From: Lingula anatina
Lineage: Eukaryota; Brachiopoda; Lingulata; Lingulida; Lingulidae
Direction of reading: 5' to 3'
Assembly: GCF_001039355.2 (NCBI RefSeq)
Contig: NW_019775435.1
Coordinates: 218,815-282,814, forward strand
Length of the DNA: 64,000 bases
Program-made: the position numbers and the translations under genes
In this document: piece after piece, positions 41,850-56,100 of the stretch
How positions within the stretch are numbered: the first letter of the stretch is position 1
Layout: every line of letters begins with the position of its first letter
The notes under the pieces: generated by a model
Databases searched by the model: none
Told to the model about the DNA's origin: nothing
Seen by the model: only the letters and a program-made list of their open reading frames with translations

Positions 41850-44330
41850 CATATAGGGCCATCCTTTTCTTTCTTTTTTACACGATTATAAAATAATGCT
41901 GTGCTTAAACAAAGTTATCAGAACTGGAATTGTTCAGTTTGTGCAATGAATGTCAGGGATAGAAAAGAAAGCAATGATGTGCCAAAAAATTCAGCATTTT
42001 AGGTATATATGTGGAAATTATCTCATTTTCAACTCCCATGAATCCATCTGTAAATTCTTTTAAATTGTGTTTCAGAACTTTAAGTCACCAATAGCTATTT
42101 CCAAGTAGCCTCAGTGATAGTAATAATGATAATAATGTAATATAGAAACTAAATTATTCATACTGCAGTATAGTATGCAGCTATGACGAGTTTTTACTAA
42201 TTATTTTTAAAAATAGTTATTATTCATCTTTGTTGGGGCCAAATTCCTTTCAAATGACTCTCATGTGTTAAGTTATACCTTTGTATCTGGCAGCTGTTTT
42301 TTACTGTGATTTTTCATCTGTGAGCAAGACTTTGAATTAATTAAGAAGGTATCGAAATAAAGCTCAATAAGTACGGGACCCTTGTGTGTCACTTTTTCCA
42401 GTGTTTGCAAATGGGAAAAAAACTGTGAAATATAGAATATTTTTGTGTTAGAAAGATCTTGTATTTTAAATGTCACTTTCATTACTTCTGTGATTCCATG
42501 ATCTCCTTTTCCTATGCAAATTACCAAAAGGGGGAAAAGTGATAATAAGTGGAAAGGGAATAAATCCATTTTTATTATTATAATATATTGTTATATTCTA
42601 GTGTTAATTTTTTAAATCCTGTATTTTTAAAAAACTATATACAATCACACGAAGTTTTATTGTTACACACTGATGCAATAAATACCAAGTTCTGTAATAT
42701 TTTTGTATTTATTTAATAAGGTTTACTGTCTAGCAGCTGATTATTTTCTTCAGTAAATTGATCAAAATCGAATAGATGTCAATAATCTACCACAAGTCAA
42801 GCAGCAAAGACAAAATGGGACAACTTTCTATCATGTATAAGAATATTTTGTTTTTATTCTCCTTTAAAATTCAAATATGTTAGTGCTCTGATGACTCTAT
42901 TCACTTTAGACATTCCCAAATTTCATAAGATCAAATACTGAAAAATTTGCATTCATTCCATAAGTTTTCTTAATTAACTATTTGTGTACAACATGTTCTT
43001 TCAATACTCTTAACAAAAATATTGTTTGTTTTTATCACATGTAAAATGAACTTGGGATTCTACAAAATTCTCCCCAAAGTATATGTCAGTAAAATTAAAT
43101 AATTCACTCTGTCTATTCCTTAAAAATATCTTTCTAACATTATAACAACTATTTGTAAGAAACAAATTTGTAATAACCATTTAAGTGGCTCGTGACAAAA
43201 CAACTGAAATATACATAAAAATATCTTGAATATTCACTTAATACAAATTCCCTATTCCCCTTGTTATACAAAAAGAGATGAAAATCTAATATAAAAATAG
43301 TGTGGTGCGTGAAGAACAAACTATCACGAAAAAGTTCAGATTGAAAAATATTTTGTAATCCTTTCCAGATCATTTTTAACTGGGAGAAAGCAACCAGTCT
43401 GCTTAAACAGGACAACTTTCATCTATATTTTGCCCATTAACTCGACAGTGATTAAAAGGCCTGTGTTTCATTCTTTTAACACCCCTCAAAAATTTTCAAA
43501 AATAATTTGGAAAAATTGTCCAACAACATTTTAATATTCTTAAATAAAATGTGTTGTAATAAAAAAACTTTTAAGACGGAAACCAGTATGTCATTAATAT
43601 ACTCTATAGTCTCACTTCTGATATAAGTATGTACCTAACATAGTGGTTAAGAGTGATATATAATGAAATGTGATGTTACAGTATCTTCCCAATGCTCTGT
43701 ATGTGATGATATTGTAAAAATGTGAAAAAAAATGGAAATTTTCAGAATTTTTTTTCTATTGCTACTTGAATACATAATGAAACCCCAATTATCTTATGTC
43801 ATTTGGCTACATACATTAACCTGAAGAATTGTTAACCACACCCATCATATTTATACAAATATCACATTTTGCCAGGAATATGTCAATATTTTTACTAAAC
43901 TTGAAAACATAATTATAGTTTTTGAAGTCCCCTGCTGCAAAAGGTTTGAACATAGACGGAGCCCATTTGGAAAACCTGAAAAAACTCTCCACCTCAACGG
44001 CAACATGCCTGTTCACCAGATTAGCTATGAGCAGATTTCAACTTTGTCTCCATTGACAGTGAAGTCAGTTCTGTAGAAACAGAGAAATAAAATAAGATAT
44101 GATTTGACAACTATGGCATTCACCATGGTTTGGACTCCAGTATTGCTGAGAATGCTCTATGGCATCAAATATGTTTAAATTATACTTAAATTTTAGTTCC
44201 TCACAAGCAGGGGCCAATTTGCACTTGTCCAAATACATGTATGTGTACTATCAGATTAACTGAAGAAGACATTTTCTATTGTGAGCATAAAATTATTGTA
44301 TTTGTTTGAATATTGCATGTTAGAAAAATA
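41850..44330. other. 3' UTRs and spacer between convergent SLC2A13 and IL-17 receptor genes
   Basis: About 2.5 kb of AT-rich sequence with no coding signal. AATAAA occurs on the plus strand near 42355 and 42678 and would end SLC2A13. The two transcripts could overlap at their 3' ends. Confidence 0.5.
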
Positions 44331-47300
44331 TCAGAACCTAGTTGAATCAACATGAAGTAGTGGGGGCACTGGCAATGGGTTCTTTGCCACTAAATTTAAG
44401 TAATTGTTTTCCTTTCCCAATTCAAATTCCTCTGCACCAGTAAGAATCAGTTTTTGCTCATCGCTATAGTTACTAGACATGTTACGCACATGTATTTTAT
44501 TTGAATCAGACATTCTATTCTGTTTAATGGGATGCATATTGTTGTGGTAAACAAACAGTTTATTGCCAGTTACTTTGTGCAAAGATGTTCCAGAGTTACT
44601 AGATTGGTCACTAGGTGGCTTCCAAGACAAGCCCAAATCAGGCTGGCTTGGCAATCCAGGATATCTCATATCTGGACTGTCTTGGTCTCTTCTTGGAGTA
44701 GTTTTGATAAAAGCAATGTCTCTCAACATCTCCTCTTCACTGTCCAGACAAAAATCTTCAATATCACCATTCAAAAGTTCACTAGAACTTGTGTTGTTTT
44801 CATTATTCCCATGTCCAATGTGTCTTCCTTCTCCCGTGAAATGGATATTATTTTGGGAGTGATCCACAGAGTTTACAGTTTCAAGAGAACCTCCTCTGGG
44901 ACTCTTTCTGCTGGACACAGGAGGAGGTGGCAATCTGCATTTTTCTGCCTCGAACACATCAGGAGGAGGTCTGCTTTTATATCTTTTCTGAGGAGGACTG
45001 TTTAAGTTGTGCCTCGCTGGGGTAACTTTTGGGTGGCTTTTGCTGTAATAATTGACCTGGTTGACCAATTCTGTTGGTCCATCGGCTGGGTCTTCTTCCC
45101 TGTTTGATGGAGTGAACGTATCCATGGCAATCTCTTCCCTTGCACTTTTCCCTTGTCTATGCCTGCTTTTTCTGCGTGGCGTTTCATCTAAGCACTCTAC
45201 TTCTGTTCTCTTGTCTTTTATCGTAACAGAGTCGGTTTCATCAATGGTACTCCCGCCACTACCAATCTGACCTTGAACTTTGACCTTGACCTTGGGGTCA
45301 ATGTCATTTGTTTGGCTGCTGTTTTGTTTTGAATCTTGCAAACTTGGCTGCAACTCGTGTGGCTCCAGAGGGAGGGGTTCCAGTGAAAACAAAGGCTCCA
45401 GTTTTTCCTGCAACCAGTTCTTATTGTTTCTGAAGTAATCTTTGGCCGCTCTGACAGCAGAGTCCAGTTCTTTTCCTTGAGAAGTTTTGGCAAAGTTTTC
45501 CAGTTTCACACCTGTGTGCCTTGCACAATAGGTTAAGCTCGACCATGTGTCGTTCTGAATGCCATGTAGCTGACAGTACACAGCAAATATATCCTTCATG
45601 AGACAAAATGGGGGGATTAATTCTAATTTCACAGGGACATCACTCGCAGTACAGTAATCGAAGTACACAATGCAGTATTTTGAGAGCAACTGTGGTGGTG
45701 GCTGCTCAAAAAGCTGTTCCTCATTTCTGGCAAGCCTTATTTTCTCTACAACCATATCTGATGCTGGGACAAATATATCAGCTATGGGATGGTCAACTTT
45801 TACTTGGTATTTATTCTTCTGAGAACACTTGAAGCGAGCCCCAGTTGAGCAAATCACGATCACAGAGTCCACTTGGTCTAATGTTTCTCCAAACCAAACC
45901 AGCGGGCCTTTTTCACGTACCACATCCTGGTCCCAAAGGTCAAAGTGCACCTGAAAGACAGCCAAGGCAGGTGCAAATTAAGTGCAGTCATTTTGAAATT
46001 AGTGATTACCTGCAGCTGCTCTTTGCATTAAAAAAATATCCATAACAAAGAGTTTTCTAAAATGCACCTTGTAAACAAGTTTGATTGAAATATGACCAAC
46101 ACACCAATTGTAAAGCTTAAAACATTTTATATTACTTAGCAAATGGCTTAACATGCCTTAGAGATCCGTTGCGTAGCCAATCATGATTTTATCTAGATGC
46201 TTTTAATTGTTTTTAAAAAATGACTTAATTTACTTTGTGAAACAGATCCTAAGATTCCAGGATGACAAATACAAACTTTACAGTTTAAATGTTACAACTT
46301 TGTACCTGACATCCGCACACTTCTTTCAGATACATGGCAAATGCACTGACAACTCTTTCATGAGCTGGACAGTCGTAGGAATATAACAACAGAACACTGG
46401 GGTTAGTTTTGAAAGTGTTCCCTGAAAAGAAATTCAAAAACTCACAACTAATAAACATAAAAAAATAATAATAAGCTTTTTTCAATAAAATATTTAAAAC
46501 GATACTACTTAAAGATAATATCTTCATCTTTTTCTGTAACTGCAATAGCATCAGCATGAACCAGAACTAAAAAAAGGAACTAAAAAATGTGACCAACTAT
46601 TCCACAATATACAATATAATGGAGACCTTTGATGGGCATTCTACAATAACAAGGTACAGAAACCATTACCTTCTCCATTTGAGCTAAAGCTCTCTACTTC
46701 CTCCTCAAATCTTTGCATCTGGAAATCTGAAAAGTCAAGAATGTTTAGTTGTCAAGCTGTGAAACTAAATAAGTTAGCTGTGCCATGATGAAGGTAAAAG
46801 ATGTGTCACATTGATACCTTTATTATTGTAATAGTGCAATAACTTGGATGCAATCATCTGTTTTTTTTTTTTTTTGAAAATCTGAAACTTTTTTGGACAT
46901 GCACATACTAAATACAACTATTCCCCACTTGATGCTTTTATTCTTAGCTATCTCAATATCACTCAATTAACTACAGTAACTTCACTTACTGCTTGACCAA
47001 CTAGCTGTCATTGACTTCGGCTATAAGCTGATAAGTTGCCAATTAGCCGTTGCCAATTTTGTTGCCATGTGTTAGAACAAGCTGACAATTTGTTGATGGC
47101 CAATAGGCCTTATGCAGCTAGATGCAGCCATGTTGACTTCTTTTGTTTAATGACTAGCCTACTTTCCAGCATGACATCGCCATAGTTGCAAAAGGCTTAT
47201 TAGCTGTTATTACAAGTTGATTACTTGTTGATGGTCCAATTAGTCACTGACGCCTTGTGTTCTAACAACCTGATCACCAACATATCCCGGTAAATGAGAT

Positions 47301-49091
47301 CCATTCGACAGCTACTTAAACTGTCATTTGGAAACCTTTAATTGCCTTTGTTTAGGAAATGTACCACTGACACTGACACAGGTATTGGATTTAAATGTGT
47401 TTTGTCATAGAAATTCTTAGATATGAAATATAACAGATCAAATACTTTCACACTTTATAATTCACATTCATAAAAAAACTCCATAAACTCTGTAATCTTT
47501 GTGAATTTGTATATATATATATATCTCATACCAAAAATTGTTTTTTCTGGTTAAAATATTAATTAAATAGATAATTTAAAAGTCATAACTGTACATTATC
47601 ATAATGCTTTGGGTGGGCCATCATTAATGGGATGGACATCAGGGCTATGTACTCAGTAACTCAATAGCATCGCGAATTGCGACCGAGCGCAAGCATGGAG
47701 ATCCACCTCTTTTCCATAACTCAGGATTTACTGGCCCCATATGCATACAAAAATGAAAGGTGATTTCGCTATCGCAATTCGCGATGCTTTCGAGTTACAC
47801 AGCCCAGACTCACCTTGTCGCAGTCTTCTCCTCCTGTAACACAGACACGCCATGCCAATAGCCACCACAGCTAGGCCCACACCCAGGATGGAGCCCAAGA
47901 TAATGCTAATCTGTGTCTCTTCTACATGGGACAGGCGCGACTGGATCACATCTGGTAGAAATAAGTGAGAGGATTTCACTAGACATGCTTAGTGGTCTGG
48001 GCTAGTGTTGAAAATCAGTTAAACAAGTGAACTTTTGAGAAAAATAGTCTGCCCCAGGCATGTTTTGAATTGGACCTAGTTTTCTGCCTTTTTATTTTTT
48101 TGTTTTTTACTCATGGACTTTTAATATTGCATAAAAATAGATGGACCTACAATATCTAGATTTCAGAAGACTCTTGAGCCTGCAGTGTTTCATATTGTAA
48201 AACAACGCCAAGTAGTGTATAGAAAATTATAAGGTTTTGTGTATCGCTGTCATCTGGTAAAAAAACTAACCTACATTTTTTATCCCCACATCTTGTAAAC
48301 TATATCTTGACATAAACTTGTTATAAAATGTTAACTGGAAAAATATATTGAGGCTTCTTTGAATGGATCCACGAAAACAAGCTTTTGGTCTACTTTGGGT
48401 TGTGTGTACTACCTGTTTCCTTTGTGCTAGGCTGTTCTCCTGCTGCAACTGTGGTCCCCGAATCCATAGTTGTTTTTATCTCAATTGTAGTAGAGCTCTT
48501 TGCTGTTTTTGTCTGTTGTGAGGTTGTCGTCACTGTGCTTCTTGTTGAGCTTTTCACTGTACTTGTTGTTGTCACTCCTGTTACTGTTGATGATGACGTA
48601 GATTGCACTGGGGAACTTGAAGATGTTGCTATAGTGGACGATGGATTTGTTGGAGAATATGTTTCCATGACAACTGAGACTGTTTTTGAAACATTTCCTG
48701 TGGGAGAAATTACTGGTGTTCTTGTCGCGTGTGAAGGCACTGTTGTGGTTGCTGTGTTGTTCGTCAAAAATGCCGTTTGATTTAATCTCAGCACTGTCAA
48801 ATTGTTTAAAATTGTAAAATACTCCAGTGTAAAGTGAAGCTGTGGTCTAGTCGTTATTGCAAGCTTGTATGGTTTGTTTGGACCTCTCTCTCCTTCAGCC
48901 ATACATAATGAAAGTATTATTGTTTGCTGTGAAGAAAGAGGAAAATCAATGAGCGATTAATAACATGCACGAACCTCAAGCTAGCTTTTTCTCAGCTAAT
49001 TGCCGCAATCTTTGAGTCAAAGCCTTACTAAAACAAATTATCTTGACAAATTTTCACACACACACACACACACTCACACACATATACATAA

Positions 49092-49151
<60 letters not shown>

Positions 49152-50587
49152 AAAATACAATATATGATGCATAACTCAAGATACATAAGAATCCCTGGAA
49201 TTATATTGAAAAAAAAAAGAAAAGTTGTAACTACTGTGCAGCAGCAATTTGTTAAAGTATCTTTCCTGGGTAGAATTGTATTTACTTAACAAAACTCATT
49301 TTTGCCATGGCGATAAAAAAAAAAGTATTATCACAATTTATTTTCTTCTTTACACTATACACTGCTAAGAGAATTTTACAGCTTGATAGGACTCAAAGTA
49401 CAAAGACAGACCTCATAAGTGATAATTGTCTTTTGCTACCACGGGCCTTATATTTGGGAGCACAAATAACCAAATTTATGAACTGAGCCACAAATTAAGT
49501 ACCTCAATGTAAAATTAGTAGACAAGAACACAGCATCAGAGCAGTTCATGTATCACGATGCTGTGCTCATGGCTACTAATTTTATGTTTGGGTACCTAAT
49601 TTCTGGCTCGAGTTGTTAATTTGGCTACTCGTACTAACATTTTGAGACTCAAGTTTGTTAACAATTACTAGTAATCCATTTATAAGGCCAGAAAGACCTC
49701 CGCCAAAAGAAATGGTAATGAAAAACTGTTTTAAAAATATAATAACCTGATTCACTTAACAATGAAAATGCTTTTTTTTTTTTTTGCTATCTATTAGTAA
49801 AATAAGATATGCCAGAACAAATGAATTAATACACAAGCACCTGAAAGTTTGAACAGAGAAACTATCTCAGTCATGATTCTAAATAAACTCAGATTATTAA
49901 ATCAGATTCTGTGATTTCTTGCAAACATGCAATTCCACCCAGCCCAGATTCAAACAATAACCAAGCTCCACAGATATATCCCACTCTTCCTCAGATAATA
50001 AAACCATGATAAGTATGATACTAATTTAGCAGCATGGTAACTATTTACGCTCTGCTGGGGGCCAGCTGAGTGATGACTTCATTTCTGTGCAAAACTTTGC
50101 TGCCTTGGCGGAGGTCTGCGCTCTCTGAGTGCTTTTCTAGTTCATTAAGCATTCTGTTTATTTCAATTTATCAAGTGGGTCCACAGCTTGTTGACCAATC
50201 AACCAACCCAATTTTATGTCCAGTAAATCAGAGTGAACCCAATTTGTTGAAGCCAAAGCCTCAAGTCACATATATAGAGTAACCAACAGAACGAGGAGAC
50301 TGCGGCATCATGAAATAAGCCTTGCTTAAAGAATGTAAATATAAGGACCTTACTGAGTTTTTTGTACACATAAAAAATGTCAGATGTTGGTTTTCACTTT
50401 CAGAACCAATATTCTGATCTAAAAGATTAAATAAATAAAATAAAAGCTGTCCACTAGTTTTAACTTGAAGACTTTCACTTGCTTCAGAGGGTTGTGTCTT
50501 CATCGCATCAATTCCAAACACACTGACACACCACAAACTTAGTCACTCACAATGATTTGATCTTTTTCTATCAGATGGGGGTCAAAA

Positions 50588-50638
<51 letters not shown>

Positions 50639-51422
50639 ATATTTAGCACATTTGGCAGAAACTTCACACCCCACCTGTTGCAGCTCATCTTCCGTCCAGT
50701 TTAGTTGCTTGACCTCCAGTAAGACACACTGTATTTCTGACCCACCGCCCTGGCTAATGTGGACTTCAAATCCGGACGTGGAATTAACAAACCCTGTAAC
50801 AAAACAATACAATTATGTAAGGGAAAATATAGAGACAGTAGAATGATAGAATCTGGGTTGTCTGCCCACTGGGCACCTTTCTATATTTTCTTTGCTGTCC
50901 ATGCCACTGCCTTAACAAGACAGTTAAATTTGATGAATCTGGCATGAAACTCACTTATTTATGTGCCCCCTGTTGGCAGTTCAGTTTTAAATGAGAAATC
51001 TGGCCTGGGTCAATAGCATTTGAACACATCCTATCCATTTAACTTCATCACCAAGATCAGTAACATATAAGGTATATTACTAGTAAATAGATATTATCAT
51101 TTTGTACTATAAGGTATATTAAATAGATATTATCATTTTGTACTATAAGGTATATTAAATAGATATTATCATTTTGTACACTATGATGTATTATTGCGCA
51201 CATGTAGCAGACCTAAAAATACATCTTGATTAACCCAAACCATTCAATACATACCATGGTTTAGCTCCAAGCTCACATTCAGAAATAGTGAACCATTATT
51301 GTAGCTTGCATGGATATCCTGTGCAGAGACAGCTCCATTTCCCTGAGGATACTGTATTGCATGCCAGTCTGTGACATTCACAGAACAACCTGAAAATAAA
51401 GTTATATAAAATAAACATATAA

Positions 51423-51509
<87 letters not shown>

Positions 51510-52084
51510 TATCAACCTTGATTAATTAGTAACCCTAAATCTCGGCTTAGCCTTACTGATTAGTGATCTTAAAATAACCCATTCCTGTTAATGAGTAACT
51601 ATTTTACTTCATTACCAAGATCAGTAACATAATTTCGGCTCAACTTATTCTTGTCATCATTTGGCTTGTTACAGCAATAACAAAACCTTGAAACACTTGA
51701 AGTACGTGTTATTAAAATGATAACAAATAATAATACTGAAAAGCTACAAGTCGTAATGCCTTTTTCTATGTTCTCCTCTATTACATAAATATAATTCTAG
51801 TTAGTGGTTCTTTAACATTCTTTTCCCCAATTAAAAAAAAAAATGCATTGCACAAGTTACAAATAAATTATGCCATATTCATTTCATTGTCTTTGAATTT
51901 AATTTGCTGATGTAAGTTAGGAAAATGAAGATGAAAAGAATGAAACTTACCAAAAGTTTTATTAACAAAACAGATATTTTCTGCATAGCCCTAGAAAGGA
52001 AGAGGATATTTAGCAAAATAACTAACTAGTTCTTTTTCAAAAACTTTATCACTTTTGTATGATGACAAGGCACATATACTGGGT

Positions 52085-52126
<42 letters not shown>

Positions 52127-52781
52127 ATGCACATAAACACACACAAATTGCACTTGGCCATTGTGCACAGTAAGTGGATTAAAAAATCATCTTGGCACGC
52201 ACTGTGTATTTGATAAACCCACACAGTAACCATAGTAACGTACATGTAGCTGAGATACAGATCTTAAAATAGGTTTCATATTAAGCTTTGACCTTTATAT
52301 AAAATTAAACCCCTTATACAAGTGACATCATTTAAACATTCATTGTGGAATCCATGGCGGATGGACGAACACATTAAAATAATTTAATGGATAAAATTAG
52401 CTTTAACTTGTCTAACTAAAAAAGGTAAAAACTTTCGAAAACTTGGAGGATTATCTAAAAAGGAACAATGATACTTAAATTGAGTAGCAATGATTGTGAA
52501 ATTTAACGTATATTCTTAAGAGAAGGGATGGTGGCGCTATAACAGGATATGGTGACTTCCTAGCTGTAATCAGGTATTTTTTACCTTGTTACACCTGTAT
52601 GCGAAAATAGGTAGATCAACCTAAATTAAAAAAAAAAAAGAGAAATTGTGATACTCACTGTTATGCTACAAGAATTCCTGTTGCCACAATACTGTGCTAT
52701 AATTGGCGAGAGAGACAGAAACACGGAGAGAACAAAAAATATCAACCCCGAATTCGATGTTCCTGGACTCATAGCAGCCAT
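44331..52781 (-). CDS. Interleukin-17 receptor-like protein with SEFIR domain
   Basis: Nine exons join in phase: 52781-52659, 51990-51951, 51389-51255, 50793-50675, 48926-48413, 47951-47814, 46726-46670, 46421-46306, 45950-44331. The product is 953 residues. The start is the ATG at 52781 in context ATCATGG; the upstream in-frame extension has no ATG. A signal peptide (GLIFFVLSVFLSLSPIIAQ) leads to an ectodomain with N-glycosylation sites and cysteines. Next comes a Ser/Thr-rich mucin-like stalk (about residues 195-300), one transmembrane helix (about 325-348) and a basic stop (YRRRRLR). The cytoplasmic SEFIR domain (from about residue 383) shows NPSVLLLYSYDCPAHERVV, FDLWDQDVV, then GPLVWFGETLDQVDSVIVICS. 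A long Pro/Ser-rich tail ends the protein. Known: SEFIR domains of IL-17 receptors recruit Act1/CIKS and so TRAF6 to NF-kB. The vertebrate subtype is not assigned. Confidence 0.92.
45354..45371 (-). other. Candidate TRAF6-binding motif in the receptor tail
   Basis: The codons read PLEPHE (residues 608-613), which fits the TRAF6 pattern P-x-E-x-x-(acidic/aromatic). It lies after the SEFIR domain in a Pro/Leu-rich stretch. Short motifs like this arise by chance, so it is only a candidate. Confidence 0.35.
49102..49149. repeat. (AG)n microsatellite
   Basis: AG run preceded by AC and GT runs, in the intron between receptor exons 4 and 5. Confidence 0.9.
50584..50643. repeat. (AAAT)n microsatellite
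   Basis: About 14 copies of a 4-bp unit, starting about 30 bp past the exon 4 donor of the IL-17 receptor gene. Confidence 0.9.
51425..51505. repeat. (AT)n microsatellite
   Basis: About 80 bp of AT dinucleotides in receptor intron 2. Confidence 0.95.
52086..52124. repeat. (AC)n microsatellite
   Basis: AC run in receptor intron 1. Confidence 0.9.
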
Positions 52782-53162
52782 GATGTTTGTTGGTTTAAGC
52801 AAAGCGCCATCTATATTCAAGAAAGTCCGTTTAGATTTTTTTTCCTGAATTTAAATAGTTATGTGTAAATTCTCGCTGCTGAAAGGTTAATTTGACAATG
52901 ATATTGGTTTAAATATTTTACACATTAATATCTTCCACATTTTATTCGAAAAATTGCTGGCTGATTTACATTTTCCCTTCTTGTAAATAAATGTAACCTT
53001 GCATTTGATTGGCTAAGCAACCTATATCCGTTCCGTGGCACTTTATTCGAAAGAGCTCAAGTCGAAAATTTGCTTGTTTATTTAAAGTTTATTAGACCGA
53101 TTTAACGGTGTCTCACGCCCATTCGTTTGACAGGAAGGTGCCAACGAGTAAAGGGATGCAAA
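52782..53162. promoter_or_regulatory. Bidirectional promoter between IL-17 receptor and an unrecognised gene
   Basis: Only 381 bp separate the two divergent start codons. The interval has a CCAAT box (ATTGG at 53008-53012) and no clear TATA box. Confidence 0.45.
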
Positions 53163-56100
53163 ATGATCTCTGATGATGATGTTTTTTACAGCCCAGATGG
53201 AAGGAAGGAGAACGGAAGGTATGGTTTTGTCAAGATTTAAACTGCAAGTGCAGTGCTGTGTACTCATTAAGTTGATGTTTGGAGTGGTACTAGAGTGTAT
53301 TTATAGATAGTGTAATCCTCGCGCTCTTTAACCTTACGAATGTGTTTTATCTCTAGGATAATGACCTTTAGCGATTTTAACATTCTCTAATAATGAGATA
53401 GACGACTTTATTGCACAAGCCCTGCCTTCTCAATGTTTATAGTTTGGCAAAGATAACGCGATTGTCTGATCCCTCCACCTTTTCTTTGTGTGGCAGTTTC
53501 TGATTATGGCAAAACGGACAGTACTCAAATTTATATATTTGAATTTATCTGCTTACTAGTATACAGTTAAATGATTTCAATATAAAGATTTGAGAAAATG
53601 TGAGTGAAGTGTTTGTCATGGCCGTGTCATTTTAGTGGATTTAGGAATACAGTGGACTTCTATTTTCATGAGCATTTTTTGATGTCCATATATTTGAAAT
53701 ATAAAAACTTGAAGTTTCCATTTTGGGGGTTAAAGCAACTTGCTAGTCGTAAAATACTAGAAAATGATCAGATTAGTGCTTGTGGTACCTGATTAGAATT
53801 ATGATATATGTTGATCAAAATAATGTCTTATATGTAAATTTGAATTAAGTTATTGGGGATAATTATTTGTTCAGATAGATTTTGAATGAATGGGTAGTGT
53901 GGAATTCTTTTTGTGTACTTAATGAAAAGTATAAATAATGCAATAAAAGTCTGTTTTATTGAGTATTTTGCACTCATAAATCATCAACTAGTATCGCATG
54001 TTCATTTTGATCTACCATCATGGATTCAGTTACATTATTACAACAGGAAGGTTGGACCAAAACAATCCCAAAGGTTCAAATCTCACCTTAAACCAACAGT
54101 GGCATATTTCAGTTTGTCATCAGAGCATTGCAGTATTATTCTCCTTGAATAAACACATGCCCTTCATAAGACCTACCTTTCTGTTTAAGCAACACAGGTT
54201 TGTGAAAGGGAAACAAAACCAGGGTATTCAAAATGGCAATTATTTGGCTAAATAAACCTGAAATAATGATGAAGCTCAATAAACCTGAAAGGCTCTGTGA
54301 AGACTTATAAACAGTCATGGGAAGAAAGAAAGTCGTGAGAAAACGGATGAGCGAGGAAAACAAGAGAATTTTGAAAGAGAGTGTACGATATATTAAATTT
54401 TCTACTATAGAGTCTAAATCACGTCTAGGTAAAGACTCGAGATCACACTTGAACTGCTGAGTATTCGTACAACGTCTGGGGTTGTCAGAAAAAAATCGTT
54501 AGGCAATCATTTTATGCACAATAAAGATTGTAATAGCAAGCAAGTTTTTAAGTAATATTGCCACCCAAAACATTTTCAAATTCGCATATTACGGTCTTGG
54601 CACTCNTTAACTGGCTAATTCCAGCTTAAGATCCAAGAATGAAAATAGACTTCATTTTCATTATAAGGTCCATTGTGATATTCACTGGCTTGGCATATTT
54701 TGAGGGTGGGGGAGGGGGGGCTGCATGCATGACAGTGCAACCAGTGATTTGTAGTTCACTTTTATTTAGTGCTGCAACTATAGTTAGGTGCTCTGATCTT
54801 GTGGGGCTCCTGTTCAGAATAGTACAAGTAGCTTTCTCCTGTTGGTACCTCATTTTTCTGGTATAATTTCAAAAATTTTGTTGTAAAGTGAAATGATGGA
54901 TAAAGATTTACTAGTAAAGACAGAGTGACATATTTAGATGACTGGACATTTTGAAAGTTATTTGAAAAAGTTTATAAAATCAAATGCTTTTGCTCCATGC
55001 TCGGTGTGTTAAAAATCATTGGTGTGAAGTTTTATGAATTGATGTTCTCTGTATATTTATAATTCAGACCCCCTTGGCATCCCATTAAACGAAGGCGAAA
55101 AGATTCCACAGCGAGTTTGGCAAGTTTGCAGAGCATTGATCTGCCATCGGTAAGTTGACCATGCATGACTGTTTGATTTTATATTTACTAGTATTGTGAT
55201 TTTGTTTGAACTTTCAGTTTGATATTGTTGAGAAGGATATTTCGAATTAAATTGAATTGAATCTGATTCATTCATTCATTCATTATTTGATTCTGATTCA
55301 TTAATATTATTATTATTACTTAATGGTTAGTCAGCTAAGTACAACATATTGTTCTGGATCAAAGTTAACTAAATTTTCAGTCTTCGAGCAAAAGACACTT
55401 TTGACAGGGGTTTTAATGGGAATCTGGGTCTGAAGATGTTCTCAGTTGTGCTCTTGTTGTAAATAGCTCAACTGTAACAATTGGTTCAACTGAAACAGTT
55501 AATCCAGGCTTTCTCTGCAGTAATCTAGCATAAGATAGGATGAGATTTTTGTTTTATGCTAGAATTCACTTAACTAGTACATAAGAGTACTATTTTTTAT
55601 TATATTTCATGTTTTAAAAAATCTGTTACTAGTAAGTTACTTACTAGTACTGTTGGGATGCAACGTTCACCAAATGTTTGTGACACAACTGCTGTATGAT
55701 TTGGACATATTTTATTTTTGCTTCTTTTTAAAATATAGGTAAGGATTATTTTAGTACTATTATTACTTTTGCTTGAACCAGTGTTGCAGTGTTCTTTAAA
55801 ATGATTTAAAAAGTTTATGTCAGGTGTGACTGTCAATGATGAATATATGGAATAACCTGCAATAGACAAGATGTGCTTATTTTAATGGATTTGGGAAATG
55901 TAAAATGCCACTTACTAGTAGTTTGAATTAAGTACATATAGTTATGAAGGCAGTCATCAAGTTGTGAGCTGTTTGAGATCACTGATAGAGTCAAATCTCT
56001 TTCAAAATCTGTCTCAACAGTGTCTCCATTCAGGATACTGTATAAATTAAATGGCTAGGCTATTAAGTTTTCTATCTCTTAAAGTGTACCAGCACATCAG

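Noticed and set aside
48385-48780. 131-codon plus-strand ORF rich in Val
   Set aside because: It is the antisense of the Ser/Thr-rich exon of the IL-17 receptor; Thr codons read backwards give Val and Gly.
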